58,903 nucleotides of DNA from Candidatus Bathyarchaeota archaeon. Its GTDB lineage: Archaea > Thermoproteota > Bathyarchaeia > Bathyarchaeales > Bathycorpusculaceae. How positions within the stretch are numbered: the stretch's first letter is position 1; each line of letters starts with the position of its first letter. The DNA lies in NCBI GenBank assembly GCA_012515445.1, contig JAAYYI010000067.1, forward strand, positions 1 to 58,903, read 5' to 3'. The notes beneath the pieces were generated by a model. The model had not been told where the DNA came from. It saw nothing but the letters and a program-made list of their open reading frames with translations, and did no database searches. This document shows positions 25,718 to 35,113 of this stretch, piece by piece. Position numbers and translations under genes: made by a program.

Positions 25718-26413
25718 CTAAAGCATGCCTTTTTGGGAAAGCTGCTGGTTACGGCAAATAACGTATTTACCCAAAGCTAATCGCGGTCGGATGGTGTCTG
25801 GGAAGAGTCCTCGAATGTATTCGGGAAAAACCTCGGTGTATTTCACTTCTAGAACCACTGGAAAATCCAAAACACTCATTGTAGGCGCCTCTTTATCGAA
25901 AAATGTGTTTACTGCTAGTCCACTACGTAAACAGGTGTCAAAGGTTATCCTCACGTTGCCTATTGGATGAACATAGGCTTCCCTTTCATATTCAACCAGA
26001 GTTACAGGACGCATAATCTTACATTTGGACTCCAGATAGAACTCTTGTAGTAACCGATTATCTGTTCTGGCGAAAAAATCAAAGTCTTCTGCTATTAACC
26101 GATCAGCTTCACGGCGCGTTACTCGAGTGGTATTTTTTAGTACATATTGACCGATTTTGCTTTTGCATTCAAACTTTATTACTGAATCACTATGGTTATA
26201 GATGCGTAGCCTATACTTTTTTCTTTTAAAAACTCCGGCCTGTTTATTGTGGTAAGCCGAGTCTTCGTAGTCGTCGAAGTAGAGTGTCCGAACATTGTAG
26301 CTTCTATGCGGCAGCATATGTGGGTCAGGTTTCAGGATGGCGGCTAACTTTTTCTTTAGAACGTGATATTCCAATGCGTTGATTTGGTACTTTAACTCGT
26401 GTCGTAGAGTCAT
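25718..26413 (-). CDS. VTC domain protein, polyphosphate polymerase-like
   Basis: The 231-residue protein contains a VTC domain: RHELKYQIN at the start, RTLYFDD, KYRLRIYN, FECKSK, LVEYEREAY and VVLEVKYTE, all with basic or acidic tunnel residues expected of the polyphosphate polymerase VTC4. It probably makes polyphosphate from ATP in the cytoplasm. The stop immediately abuts the convergent DUF4353 gene. It is encoded just downstream of DUF4956 (5-nt gap), forming an operon. Triplets of VTC, DUF4956 and DUF4353 are recurrent, so the three likely work together in surface or spore-coat-like matrix formation. Confidence 0.88.
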   Translation of the reverse strand: MTLRHELKYQINALEYHVLKKKLAAILKPDPHMLPHRSYNVRTLYFDDYEDSAYHNKQAGVFKRKKYRLRIYNHSDSVIKFECKSKIGQYVLKNTTRVTRREADRLIAEDFDFFARTDNRLLQEFYLESKCKIMRPVTLVEYEREAYVHPIGNVRITFDTCLRSGLAVNTFFDKEAPTMSVLDFPVVLEVKYTEVFPEYIRGLFPDTIRPRLALGKYVICRNQQLSQKGML

Positions 26414-26418
26414 TGTGA

Positions 26419-27081
26419 TTATGCTGAATCAGAGTTGTAGCTTACAATCGAAGCGTCTTTTACCCCGTTAATCTTAAGCAGTTCATCAACTTGTGGTATC
26501 TCTTTAGCGTTCATCCTTACTTCCCCCATAAACTCTACTCCTTCAGCGTTAACTGTTCGAGAACGAACTTTATGTTTAGGCAGGGCTGTCTGCAGGGCGG
26601 CTTCTGCATCGCTTGTGTAGTGTACAACCATCAGGTAGGATTCTGGTCCACGGAGTTTAATGCGTTCTAAAACAAACAGCATAACAATGATTATTGGAAC
26701 CCCTACTATGGCTACTATGTATAAGCCTGCACCGCAGATTATGCCGACGGTTATTGTCCAAAACGTGAAAACGATGTCTTTCGGGTCCTTGATAGCTGTT
26801 CTAAAACGAACAATGCTTAATGCTCCAAGCATACCTAGTGACAGCGCAATGTTGGAGCTTATTGGTAAAACAACTAAGGTGACTACTAAACCGGTTAATA
26901 CTAAACCCACATTGAAGTCCCGATTATAGATGACTCCTCTAAACGTTTTACGGTAGATAAAAAAAATCAACAGGTTGATTAAAAAAGACATAACCAGTGC
27001 TATTACTACCCGGTCTATTGTCAATGATGAAAACATGTTAGCGGGATTCAGAAATTCGTTAAGGAGCTGCTGTAAATCCAT
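26419..27081 (-). CDS. DUF4956 membrane protein
   Basis: The 220-residue protein has about four helices (residues 25-45, 57-77, 83-100 and 110-145) with the DUF4956 core SLGMLGALSIVRFRTAIKDPKDIVFTFW split across two helices. A soluble C-terminal domain of about 75 residues follows. It is the first gene of a two-gene operon with VTC and is probably its membrane partner. A TATA-like element lies at 27110-27119. Confidence 0.9.
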   Translation of the reverse strand: MDLQQLLNEFLNPANMFSSLTIDRVVIALVMSFLINLLIFFIYRKTFRGVIYNRDFNVGLVLTGLVVTLVVLPISSNIALSLGMLGALSIVRFRTAIKDPKDIVFTFWTITVGIICGAGLYIVAIVGVPIIIVMLFVLERIKLRGPESYLMVVHYTSDAEAALQTALPKHKVRSRTVNAEGVEFMGEVRMNAKEIPQVDELLKINGVKDASIVSYNSDSA

Positions 27082-27109
27082 CTCAATCGACTTACCGATT
27101 AAGTGGAAC

Positions 27110-27119
27110 TATTTAAAAA
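27110..27119 (-). promoter_or_regulatory. TATA box of DUF4956-VTC operon
   Basis: The minus strand reads TTTTTTAAAT, about 30-39 nt upstream of the DUF4956 ATG, a good archaeal TATA position. The rest of the 412-nt gap up to 27493 holds a small hairpin (AGCCG/CGGCT, 27255-27268 region) and no credible gene. Confidence 0.4.
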
Positions 27120-27493
27120 ATATATGTACAATATCTCTGATAATGCATTTTTCTTTGCAAAAACGATATTATGTTCCCAAAAAAAGAACAAACGATGCAG
27201 CGATTTTCTGCCGAGACTGGGTTAATCTGATTGAGCAATGGTGCCCCTATTTTCAAAAAGCCGCCTTCGGCTGATTGCTGATTCATATCTCTTCCAGTAA
27301 ACCATAGAAATGGGCGGTTTTCCTTCTGTTTAGCGCCAAAAAGCTTTTTTAGGTGTCTGATGCGGTTGATTGAGAAATCCCATGAATACCCAACTGGCTG
27401 AACTGAACAAATGTCCAATTCGCTTAGTTGACTTTATCGCGGCGCCTCATCAGATGGTGCTGCCGGTTAATTCTGGACTATAAGAGACCCTTC

Positions 27494-29434
27494 ATGATTG
27501 AAACCCTGTTTTCGTTGAGCTTAATTGTTTTACTTATTGCAGCAACAATATCCCTCTTAGGCACTAAAACATCATATAGTAAAATTGCTAGGCGAATTTC
27601 TCTTGTCTTAGCTACCACAGCAAGCATCTTTATGCTGGCTTTCGCCGCTGAAATCTTGCTCACAGACGGAAACTACTCAGTTCTTGCTTACCAAATCACC
27701 CCCACCTTCCAGTTCAGCTTCATGGTGGACCGATTAGCCGCGTTTTTCTTATCAATCATAAGTATCGTTTCTGTTGCAGTTTCTATCTATTCAATCCCGT
27801 ATGTTGAGCATGAAGAGCACGAGGACAGAAAAAACCTCATAGTTGGCTTAATGTGCTTCTTCATCCTATCAATGCTGCTTGTTATCGCCTCGTTTAGCAT
27901 GTTCTCTTTTCTGTTCTTCTGGGAAATTATGGCGTTAAGCTCTTTCTTGCTGGTCATGACTGACTTTGAGAAGAAGGAAACCCAGAAAGCAGGCATATTT
28001 TACTTCGTCATGACCCATCTGAGCACGCTTTTCCTGTTCTTCGCTTTCTTGTTCATCTACCTGCAAACAGGCACATTCGACATTGCAGCGATACGTGCCG
28101 ATCCACTGGTAACATCGATTGCGTTTGGTTTCCTGTTTTTGGGTTTTGGCATAAAAGCAGGCATAATCCCATTCCACAAGTGGCTTCCATACGCCCATCC
28201 AGCTAGCCCCTCAAACATAAGCGCGCTGATGTCAGGCGTCATGATTAAAGTCGCCATATACGGCTTAGTTCGCTTCCTATTCCTCTTACCGCTACAGACC
28301 TGGTGGGGCATACTAATTCTGGCTATGGGAACACTTTCAGCCGTTCTAGGCGTAATTTATGCCATAAAAGAGCATGACATTAAACGTTTACTCGCCTACC
28401 ACAGCATCGAAAACATTGGCATCATACTAATCGGCGTAGGTTTATACGTCATCTTCACCGTCGAAGGCTTCCAATCCATAGGGATGCTTGCTCTCCTCGG
28501 CGGCCTCTTCCATACCTTAAACCATGCCATCTTCAAAAGCCTCCTATTCATGACTTCAGGCTCTATAGTGAACGCCACTGGAACAAGAAACATCGAAGAA
28601 ATGGGTGGATTAATCAAACGCATGCCAAAAACCGCGATGCTCTTCCTAATCGGCGCAGTATCCATCTCCGCACTACCTCCATTCAACGGCTTCATAAGCG
28701 AACTCATGATATTCCAAACCTTCTTCCAGTCCTCAGTTCTATCAAACTCATTTCTCGAACTTCTCCTCCTACTCGCCTTAGCAGTCTTCGCCCTAACAAG
28801 CGCGCTTGCAGCAGCATGCTTTGTAAAAGCCTTCGGCGTAACCTTCCTTGCGCTGCCCCGTTCGCATGAAGCAAAAGCGGCTAAAGAATCACCTAAACTC
28901 ATGATTATAGGGTCAGCCATACTCGCGGGACTCTGTGTTGTGCTGGGTATTTTCTCTTCGCAAATCTTTGGCTTGTTAGGGTTCTCTATAGCGGTACCCA
29001 ACATGCTCTTTATCGGCGTCATCTTGGCGGGCTTCTATGGGTTAATCTTCCTAGCTATGCGTGAAATCGCAAACCGAAATGAGCGAGTAACCGAAACCTG
29101 GGGCTGTGGTTATCCAATGCAGAACTCCAAGATGGAGTACACCGCCTCGGGCTTCTCCGAGCCCATAGTAACCATACTCAAAGGCATATTCCGAACGCAG
29201 AAGACGAGCGAACGCAGTTTCCATGACGATAAAAAATCCGTCTTCAAAGAGGGCAAAGCCGAAATTCACCTACTCAAATTCTTCGAGGAACGCCTCTACT
29301 TGCCAGTTGCAAACGCTGTCAAAAAAATTGCAGAAAAAGTTAACAGTATGCAACGTGGCGACGTTGACTTGCATGTCGCATACGGCTTTGTAATGATAGT
29401 GATTTTGCTACTGATAATTTGGTGGTTTGCATGA
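27494..29434 (+). CDS. HyfB-like proton-antiporter subunit of hydrogenase-4-like complex
   Basis: The 646-residue protein is an Mrp/NuoL-type subunit with about 16 helices. The conserved Glu in FFWEIMALSSFLLV, the Lys in GIKAGIIPFHKWLP, SGVMIKVAIYG and AYHSIENIG mark the ion channel, so proton or sodium translocation seems intact. A soluble C-terminal part (WGCGYPMQNSKMEYTASGFSEP) is typical of HyfB/HycC. ATG at 27494 is used. First gene of the six-gene operon, overlapping the next by 4 nt. Confidence 0.92.
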   Translation: MIETLFSLSLIVLLIAATISLLGTKTSYSKIARRISLVLATTASIFMLAFAAEILLTDGNYSVLAYQITPTFQFSFMVDRLAAFFLSIISIVSVAVSIYSIPYVEHEEHEDRKNLIVGLMCFFILSMLLVIASFSMFSFLFFWEIMALSSFLLVMTDFEKKETQKAGIFYFVMTHLSTLFLFFAFLFIYLQTGTFDIAAIRADPLVTSIAFGFLFLGFGIKAGIIPFHKWLPYAHPASPSNISALMSGVMIKVAIYGLVRFLFLLPLQTWWGILILAMGTLSAVLGVIYAIKEHDIKRLLAYHSIENIGIILIGVGLYVIFTVEGFQSIGMLALLGGLFHTLNHAIFKSLLFMTSGSIVNATGTRNIEEMGGLIKRMPKTAMLFLIGAVSISALPPFNGFISELMIFQTFFQSSVLSNSFLELLLLLALAVFALTSALAAACFVKAFGVTFLALPRSHEAKAAKESPKLMIIGSAILAGLCVVLGIFSSQIFGLLGFSIAVPNMLFIGVILAGFYGLIFLAMREIANRNERVTETWGCGYPMQNSKMEYTASGFSEPIVTILKGIFRTQKTSERSFHDDKKSVFKEGKAEIHLLKFFEERLYLPVANAVKKIAEKVNSMQRGDVDLHVAYGFVMIVILLLIIWWFA

Positions 29435-30372
29435 ATATCGCTCTACTGTTAGCTTATGGCATAATCAACACTCTATTTGTCCTGCTTGTTTCGCCGCTGT
29501 TCATCAGCTTAATCAAGAAGGTGAAGGCTTATGCGCAGGGCAGAAGGGGCCCCTCGCTACTGCAGACTTACCGTAACCTCGCCAAACTGCTCAAGAAGGA
29601 AACGGTTTACTCCCAGAACAGTTCCTGGATTATGCGTGCAACGCCAATCATCAACTTAGCCGCGCTACTGGTCGCCAGCCTCTTTGTTCCCCTAATCTAC
29701 TTGCCAGAACCCACAGACCTAGTTGGAAACATCATCCTGTTTCTCTATCTATTGGCGCTCGCAAAATTCTTTATGGCGCTCGCAGGCCTCGACGCGGGTA
29801 GCAGCTTCGGCGGTATGGGCAGCAGCAGAGAAATGGCGATATCCGCCTTAATCGAACCCATCATCATGCTTGTCTTCGCCTCGCTAGCGTTCGCTTACAA
29901 GACCGTTAGCATCCCAGACATGTTCCGGGGCGCTTTAGCCAACAACGTATTCGACCCAGTAGCTGTACTGGTAGCTGTCTCTCTATTCATTGTAATCGTC
30001 GTTGAATCCTCACGTGTGCCGGTAGACAACCCCGAAACCCACCTCGAGTTAACCATGATTCACGAAGCTATGATTCTGGAGCAATCAGGCAAGAACTTGG
30101 CTATGATGGAGCTCTCAAGCGCTATGAAGCAGCTTCTGCTGATGGGTGTATTGCTTAACATACTGGTTCCATGGGGATTAACAACGGATTTCTCTCCTGT
30201 ATCCCTCGCAGTCGCTTTAGCTGTCTTCCTACTAAAAGCAGTAATCTTGGCAGTTGTCATAGGCTTATTCGAATCCTGCGCAGCAAAATCCCGATTCTTC
30301 CGCCTGCCCGGCTTATTCGCGATAGCACTATTCCTGGCAGTTGTCACGTTGATCATTGAGGTGTTCGCATGA
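29431..30372 (+). CDS. HyfC/HycD/NuoH-like membrane subunit
   Basis: The 313-residue protein has about eight helices and the family signatures GRRGPSLLQTYRNLAKLLKKE, FGGMGSSREMAISALIEP and PVDNPETHLELTMIHEAM with the acidic residues that link the peripheral arm to proton transfer. Its start overlaps the HyfB stop (ATGA), as does the next junction. This subunit anchors the hydrophilic subunits in complex I-like enzymes. Confidence 0.92.
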   Translation: MNIALLLAYGIINTLFVLLVSPLFISLIKKVKAYAQGRRGPSLLQTYRNLAKLLKKETVYSQNSSWIMRATPIINLAALLVASLFVPLIYLPEPTDLVGNIILFLYLLALAKFFMALAGLDAGSSFGGMGSSREMAISALIEPIIMLVFASLAFAYKTVSIPDMFRGALANNVFDPVAVLVAVSLFIVIVVESSRVPVDNPETHLELTMIHEAMILEQSGKNLAMMELSSAMKQLLLMGVLLNILVPWGLTTDFSPVSLAVALAVFLLKAVILAVVIGLFESCAAKSRFFRLPGLFAIALFLAVVTLIIEVFA

Positions 30373-31070
30373 TCCTACCGACTGAGCAATTAACCCAGAT
30401 TCTAATGGTAATGGTACTGGCAACCGCAGCTATCATAATAATGAAGCGTGATATCCGCTCACTCATCAAAACCTACGCATTCCAGTCCCTACTTGTGGCG
30501 GTCATGGCGTTGGTTTTCTATATAGAAACAGGCGCCGTAACACTCTTGCTCTTAGCAGTCGTATTCATCATCAGCAAAGTCTGGATTATCCCACACTTTA
30601 TGGGTAAAGTACAGCAGAAACTCAACATTAAACGCGACATAAAATTTCACTTCCTCTCGCCCATAACAGCCCTGATCGTCAGCCTATTCATCCTCTTATT
30701 CGTCTACCTCGCCTTCACGCCCCTGATAGCTGAACTTAATCGCTTCAACTCAACGCTGTTCACTCTAGGCGCAACAGTGGGCGTCTCCATCGTCTTCATG
30801 GGCATGATAGTTATCTTCACTCGTAAACAGACGCTAACAAACGTAGTCGGTTACCTCACTATGGAGAACGGCGTAGTACTCTTCAGCCTGTTCTTAACTG
30901 AGTTGCCGATGCTAATCGAGATACTCATCATAATAGACCTGATCATGCTAACCCTGATCGCCACAGTGCTGGCGTTTGGTATCGACTCCACAATCGAAGA
31001 GTTCCATGCACGCCTAAACCCCTTCAGCCGCGAGCAACAGACAAAGAAACCTGAGGAGACAACACAATGA
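30369..31070 (+). CDS. HyfE-like membrane subunit
   Basis: The 233-residue protein has about seven helices and the HyfE pattern: a NuoK-like C-terminal half (TNVVGYLTMENGVVLFSLFL and ELPMLIEILIIIDLIMLT with conserved Glu/Asp residues). The polar C-terminal tail is charged. It overlaps HyfC and HyfF by 4 nt at both ends, fixing it as part of the operon. Predicted to contribute to the ion path. Confidence 0.85.
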   Translation: MILPTEQLTQILMVMVLATAAIIIMKRDIRSLIKTYAFQSLLVAVMALVFYIETGAVTLLLLAVVFIISKVWIIPHFMGKVQQKLNIKRDIKFHFLSPITALIVSLFILLFVYLAFTPLIAELNRFNSTLFTLGATVGVSIVFMGMIVIFTRKQTLTNVVGYLTMENGVVLFSLFLTELPMLIEILIIIDLIMLTLIATVLAFGIDSTIEEFHARLNPFSREQQTKKPEETTQ

Positions 31071-32542
31071 ATTCGCTTGACATAATCCTCGCATTATACG
31101 CTGTACTCGGCGCCGCCATAACCGTTGCAACATGCCTAAGCAAGTCGCATAAGACACAGAATACACTATCAATGATTCTGCCCGTATGCTACCTCGCATT
31201 AACCCTCTACATCCTAATGGCTACACAGCTTCCCGCATACGGACTCGGCAGCGACTACTTCCTAATCGACCACCTAAGCATCTACGAAATCCTAATAGCC
31301 GCAACACTGTTCCTGCTAGCCGCAGTCTACTCACGCCAATATGTCAAGGACTCCATCTTTATCCATGAGATGGATGAGAGTAACCTCAGACTCTACTATG
31401 CAGCCTTCAATATGCTGCTAATGGCGGTCGTTTACGTGTTCTTAGCGGACAATTTGGCTCTGTTCTGGATACTCGCCGAGTTAACAACAGCCTTCTCTGC
31501 CATCCTAATCGTCATCCTAAATGCCCCTAAAAACATCGGAGCCGCTCTGAAGTACATCTTCATAACCAGCACCTGCATGCTCTTCGCATTCATCGGTTTA
31601 ATCCTCATCTTCACACTAACCGAAGACCTGATTGGAGTCGGCACCCTAAACTGGAGCATGCTAATGTCAGTGGCAGGCGGCTTGTCGCCGGGTATAATGT
31701 TTGCCGCATTCATCTTTACATTCGTGGGTTTCGCGGCGAAAAGTGGTATCGTACCATTCCACGCTTGGCTACCTACAGCCTACTCCAAAGCGCCGGGACC
31801 CATAAGCGCAATCCTCTCTGGCACCGTAACCACCATCGGCGTCTACGGTATACTTCGAATGTACACCATAGTAGCGCAGACAGCGGCAATCGGCAAAATC
31901 CAAATTCTCCTGATCGCGTTTGGCGTAATCAGCATGATTATAGCCGCGTTAACTATGCTGCGCGAGCCCAACCTCAAGAAGCTCATCGGCTACAGCTCAA
32001 TCGAACACATGGGCTTCGTACTGGTCGGACTCGGCATCGGAACATCCGTCGCCATGTTCTGGGTGGTCTTCTACTTCTTAGCCCACGCCTTTACCAAATC
32101 CTCGCTTTTCCTCTCCGCAGGAATCATAAAACATCAATATGGCAGCGTACGGCTTGAGTACATAAAAAACGTCTTCCAGCTGCAATCCTTCGCCGGCTGG
32201 AGCCTAATATTGGGTGCCTTCTCAATAATCGGCATGCCCGTCTCTGCAATTTTCCTTGCTAAACTAGGTATCCTCGCGCAATCAACGTTGGTCTCGCCTG
32301 TGCTGACGGTTGTCCTGTTAACCGTTTTCCTGTTTGCCGCCGCTGCGTTTGGAGTATTCATGATAAAGATGCTCTCAAGAAAAGAAGACTCAACCGCAGA
32401 TGTACCGTACTTCCACGTTGGCTGGGGTATGAAGATACCAATTGCTATACTACTCGCCATAGTCTTCGTGCTTGGCTTGTTCTTCCCAGAGCAACTAACC
32501 ACGCTACTTAACACTATAGTTTCCGAATTGGGGGTAACCTAA
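31067..32542 (+). CDS. HyfF-like antiporter subunit
   Basis: The 491-residue protein is a second NuoL/M/N-type antiporter subunit of about 14 helices. Channel residues are visible as Glu in LFWILAELTTAFSAIL and Lys in GFAAKSGIVPFHAWLP, and the discontinuous-helix region IGYSSIEHMGFVLVG is present. In the helix after HAWLP the sequence is SGTVTTIGVYG, where many homologues have Lys. With HyfB it gives the complex two channel modules. Confidence 0.9.
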   Translation: MNSLDIILALYAVLGAAITVATCLSKSHKTQNTLSMILPVCYLALTLYILMATQLPAYGLGSDYFLIDHLSIYEILIAATLFLLAAVYSRQYVKDSIFIHEMDESNLRLYYAAFNMLLMAVVYVFLADNLALFWILAELTTAFSAILIVILNAPKNIGAALKYIFITSTCMLFAFIGLILIFTLTEDLIGVGTLNWSMLMSVAGGLSPGIMFAAFIFTFVGFAAKSGIVPFHAWLPTAYSKAPGPISAILSGTVTTIGVYGILRMYTIVAQTAAIGKIQILLIAFGVISMIIAALTMLREPNLKKLIGYSSIEHMGFVLVGLGIGTSVAMFWVVFYFLAHAFTKSSLFLSAGIIKHQYGSVRLEYIKNVFQLQSFAGWSLILGAFSIIGMPVSAIFLAKLGILAQSTLVSPVLTVVLLTVFLFAAAAFGVFMIKMLSRKEDSTADVPYFHVGWGMKIPIAILLAIVFVLGLFFPEQLTTLLNTIVSELGVT

Positions 32543-34099
32543 ATGTCACTACTAGAACAAATCGAAAGAATGATCGGCCCACTTGGCGCAGTTGAAGGAA
32601 AAAACAATGAACTCTACGTTTCCGTCTCAGCGCAGGAACTGCAAAGAGCCATACCTTTCCTCTCCACTACCGGCTACGAATTAGTCAGTCTCTTTTGCGC
32701 TCAAGACTTCGACGGCTTAGGCTTCACATTATTCTATGTCTTCGAAAAAGCGGGATTCAAACAGGCGCTGGTTATACGGACCGATTTAGGTGACGACGAA
32801 ACAGTCTCCATCGCCAAAACCTACCCATCTGCATGCTGGTATGAACGAGAAGTCGCCGACGGCTTCGGCATACAATTCCACGGGGCCTACGACACGCGAA
32901 GGCTCTTTTTACATGAAACATACCCCCAAGGCTTCCATCCGCTACTGAAATCCTTCAAGAACAGCAAAATTCGAACGGTGGAATCCAGCGAGAAAAACCA
33001 GTACCAATTCAAGCAAATGAACGGCGAAGGTGTCTGCCACGTTGCAGTAGGCCCAGTCCACGCAGGCATAATCGAGCCGGGTCACTTTCGCTTTAGCGTA
33101 ATCGGCGAAACAATATTCAATCTCGAAGTGCGCATGTTCTATAAACATCGTGGACTCGAAAAACTCGCTGAAGGCAAAACGCCTATTGAATGCGTTAAGA
33201 TTGCTGAAGCAGTGAGCGGCGACGAAACTACCGCAAACGCGGTCGCCTATTGTATCGCGGTTGAGAAAATTTGCGACGTAGCGGTTCCGAGGCGGGCGCT
33301 TCAGTTACGCATGTTGCTTCTTGAACTTGAGCGGGTTTACTCGCATCTCGGCGACTTGGCGGGCATGTGCGTTGATGTGGCGTACCCAGTTGGAGCCAGT
33401 CCATTCTTTGTATTGCGTGAGGAAATTTTTCGCCAAAACGAGGCGTTAACTGGCAGTCGCTTCCAGAAGGGTACCGTAGCAGTCGGCGGTTTAACCAGAG
33501 ACATCCCGGCAGATGCACTCAAGAGCCTCTCAGCTTATCTGGCGGATTTCAAGAGCCGATTTAATTTGGCGACGCATATTGACAGCTCCTTCTTTTCGGT
33601 AGTTGACAGGTTCGAAACGACAGGTATAGTAAAATCTGAACTGCTTGAACCCCTTCATATCACTGGCCCAATTGCGAGGGCAGCAGGAAAAGCAGTCGAC
33701 ACAAGAGTCGACCACCCGTACGACTTATACGCCGAATTGAAACCTAAACTGATAACTACTGAAAGCAGTGATGTGTTAGCCCGCTTCTACATTAAGTCGC
33801 AGGAAGTCAACGATTCAATTCGACTAATTCAAATGGTGCTTAGTCAACTTGATGGTGGCTTGGTTTCGGTGCCTTGGGAAGTTAAAGATGGCTACGCGTT
33901 ATCTATTGTGGAGGCGCCGCGAGGCCAAAGCATACATTGGCTTTACATTAAAAACGGTAAAGTTGATCGCTACAAGATTCGAACGGCTTCCTTCTGTAAC
34001 TGGCAAGCCATCGAGCACGCCGTACTTGGCAACATCGTACCTGACTTTCCACTCATTAACAAAAGCATGAACCTGTCCTATGCAGGAACGGACCTGTGA
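32543..34099 (+). CDS. HyfG-like large subunit without [NiFe]-ligand cysteines
   Basis: The 518-residue protein fuses a NuoC-like domain (about 1-150; ACWYEREVADGFGIQFHG) to a NuoD/HycE-like domain. In HycE the first metal motif is CGxC and the C-terminal one DPCxxC. Here the aligned segments are AVSGDETTAN (Ser225, Glu228) and SMNLSYAGTDL (Ser512, Gly515), so all four [NiFe] ligands are gone. The rest of the fold, including KHRGLEKLAEG and RVYSHLGDLAG, is kept. It cannot be a hydrogenase by this site. The start is preceded by GGGGGTAA. Confidence 0.9.
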   Translation: MSLLEQIERMIGPLGAVEGKNNELYVSVSAQELQRAIPFLSTTGYELVSLFCAQDFDGLGFTLFYVFEKAGFKQALVIRTDLGDDETVSIAKTYPSACWYEREVADGFGIQFHGAYDTRRLFLHETYPQGFHPLLKSFKNSKIRTVESSEKNQYQFKQMNGEGVCHVAVGPVHAGIIEPGHFRFSVIGETIFNLEVRMFYKHRGLEKLAEGKTPIECVKIAEAVSGDETTANAVAYCIAVEKICDVAVPRRALQLRMLLLELERVYSHLGDLAGMCVDVAYPVGASPFFVLREEIFRQNEALTGSRFQKGTVAVGGLTRDIPADALKSLSAYLADFKSRFNLATHIDSSFFSVVDRFETTGIVKSELLEPLHITGPIARAAGKAVDTRVDHPYDLYAELKPKLITTESSDVLARFYIKSQEVNDSIRLIQMVLSQLDGGLVSVPWEVKDGYALSIVEAPRGQSIHWLYIKNGKVDRYKIRTASFCNWQAIEHAVLGNIVPDFPLINKSMNLSYAGTDL

Positions 34100-34103
34100 G
34101 ATT

Positions 34104-34628
34104 ATGGCAGCGAAAGTACTCAGAAACATAGTTCATAAAAAAGTAACCGAGGACTTAGAGTTTAAAGACGTGGAATTCGAAGCCTTAGGGTTCCAATTAA
34201 AAGAGAAAATCGATAAAGTCTTCGGCAGGAGCTTGGCTATACGTGAACTTGACGCAGGCAGTGACAACGCTACTGAAATCGAGTTAAACAACCTCTCAAC
34301 ACCCTATTATGATGTTGAACGCTTCGGCATTGGCTTTGTTGCTTCCCCACGCCACGCAGATGTCCTAATAGTATGCGGAGCAGTAACGCTGAATATGGAG
34401 ATCGCTGCCAAGAAAACCTACGATGCCATGCCTTCGCCGAAGTTTGTTGTCGCCGTGGGAGACGACGCCTGCGGCTGCGGGATACTAAATGAGTCCTACG
34501 CCGTGCTTGGAGGAGCAGATAAAATATTCAACGTAGACCTAAAAATCCCTGGTAATCCACCGTCTCCAAAAGACGTGATAAGAGGCCTTTTCGCGTTAGT
34601 ATGTGAGATAAAGAAGCAAAAGGCATAA
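34104..34628 (+). CDS. HyfI/NuoB-like small subunit without Fe-S ligand cysteines
   Basis: The 174-residue protein keeps the NuoB fold: LAIRELDAGSDNATEIEL, VERFGIGFVASPRHADVLIV, CGAVTLNM, VVAVGDDACGCGIL and PPSPKDVIRGL. In hydrogenases and NuoB four Cys bind a [4Fe-4S] cluster. At those positions this protein has Asp54, Thr57, Asp121 and Asn151. Other cysteines (91, 123, 125) are at non-ligand sites. Last gene of the operon, followed by a T8 tract. ATG at 34104 is preferred since the longer start would run into HyfG. Confidence 0.9.
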   Translation: MAAKVLRNIVHKKVTEDLEFKDVEFEALGFQLKEKIDKVFGRSLAIRELDAGSDNATEIELNNLSTPYYDVERFGIGFVASPRHADVLIVCGAVTLNMEIAAKKTYDAMPSPKFVVAVGDDACGCGILNESYAVLGGADKIFNVDLKIPGNPPSPKDVIRGLFALVCEIKKQKA

Positions 34629-34643
34629 TCTGAGTAGTGTTTA

Positions 34644-34651
34644 TTTTTTTT
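34644..34651 (+). terminator. Poly-T terminator after the Hyf-like operon
   Basis: An uninterrupted T8 run begins 16 nt after the HyfI-like stop, matching archaeal U-tract termination; no strong hairpin precedes it. Confidence 0.5.
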
Positions 34652-34906
34652 AAAATTAGAAGAAGAGAGTGCTGCCCTGCTACTTCATCTTCCTAAACTT
34701 TTTGCTAAAGATTGCTTTTCTGAGTCGGCAGTTGGGAAGCGTTGCGGTTCGGTTGTGGCGACAGTACAACCAACGCCGGTGGTTAAGGCGTTTACTACAA
34801 ATTCTACCGTAGAATACGACCGTTTTTATTAACAAAAAAAAGTATATCAAAAATCGCAGCCCCTCCGCCTGTGGCTACACTTAGCTGGACTCCCGGTTTT
34901 TGCCAA

Positions 34907-35113
34907 AGTTTAAATTACCGACCAAGTGTTTAGTCGATTGGTGAGGAGAGCCTGTGAAGCGGTCAGTGAACCCCTCTCCCTTCTATCTGGGGTTTTGTTG
35001 GCCGAGGGAGTAGGAACAGACTCACCATTTCTCAGTTACCTTTGGGGAAAGGCGAATTAATCCGTGGCTCCATATTAGAGGAAAAGCTAACCTGATTGGG
35101 GCCTCAAGAGCAA
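34907..35113 (+). promoter_or_regulatory. Promoter and possibly structured leader of the S8 protease gene
   Basis: AGTTTAAAT (34907-34915) is a TATA-like box. Downstream sequence can form consecutive stems: ACCAA with TTGGT (around 34920-34944), GGAGAG with CTCTCC (around 34946-34981), and CCCC with GGGG nearby. This gives a candidate 170-nt structured 5' leader. It matches no riboswitch family I know. The preceding 250 nt of the intergenic region show nothing recognisable. Confidence 0.35.

Noticed and set aside
27113-27418. 101-codon minus-strand ORF upstream of DUF4956
   Set aside because: No family likeness, no ribosome-binding site and it overlaps the DUF4956 promoter.
28396-29022. 208-codon ORF antisense to HyfB
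   Set aside because: Shadow frame of a long hydrophobic gene; no independent support.
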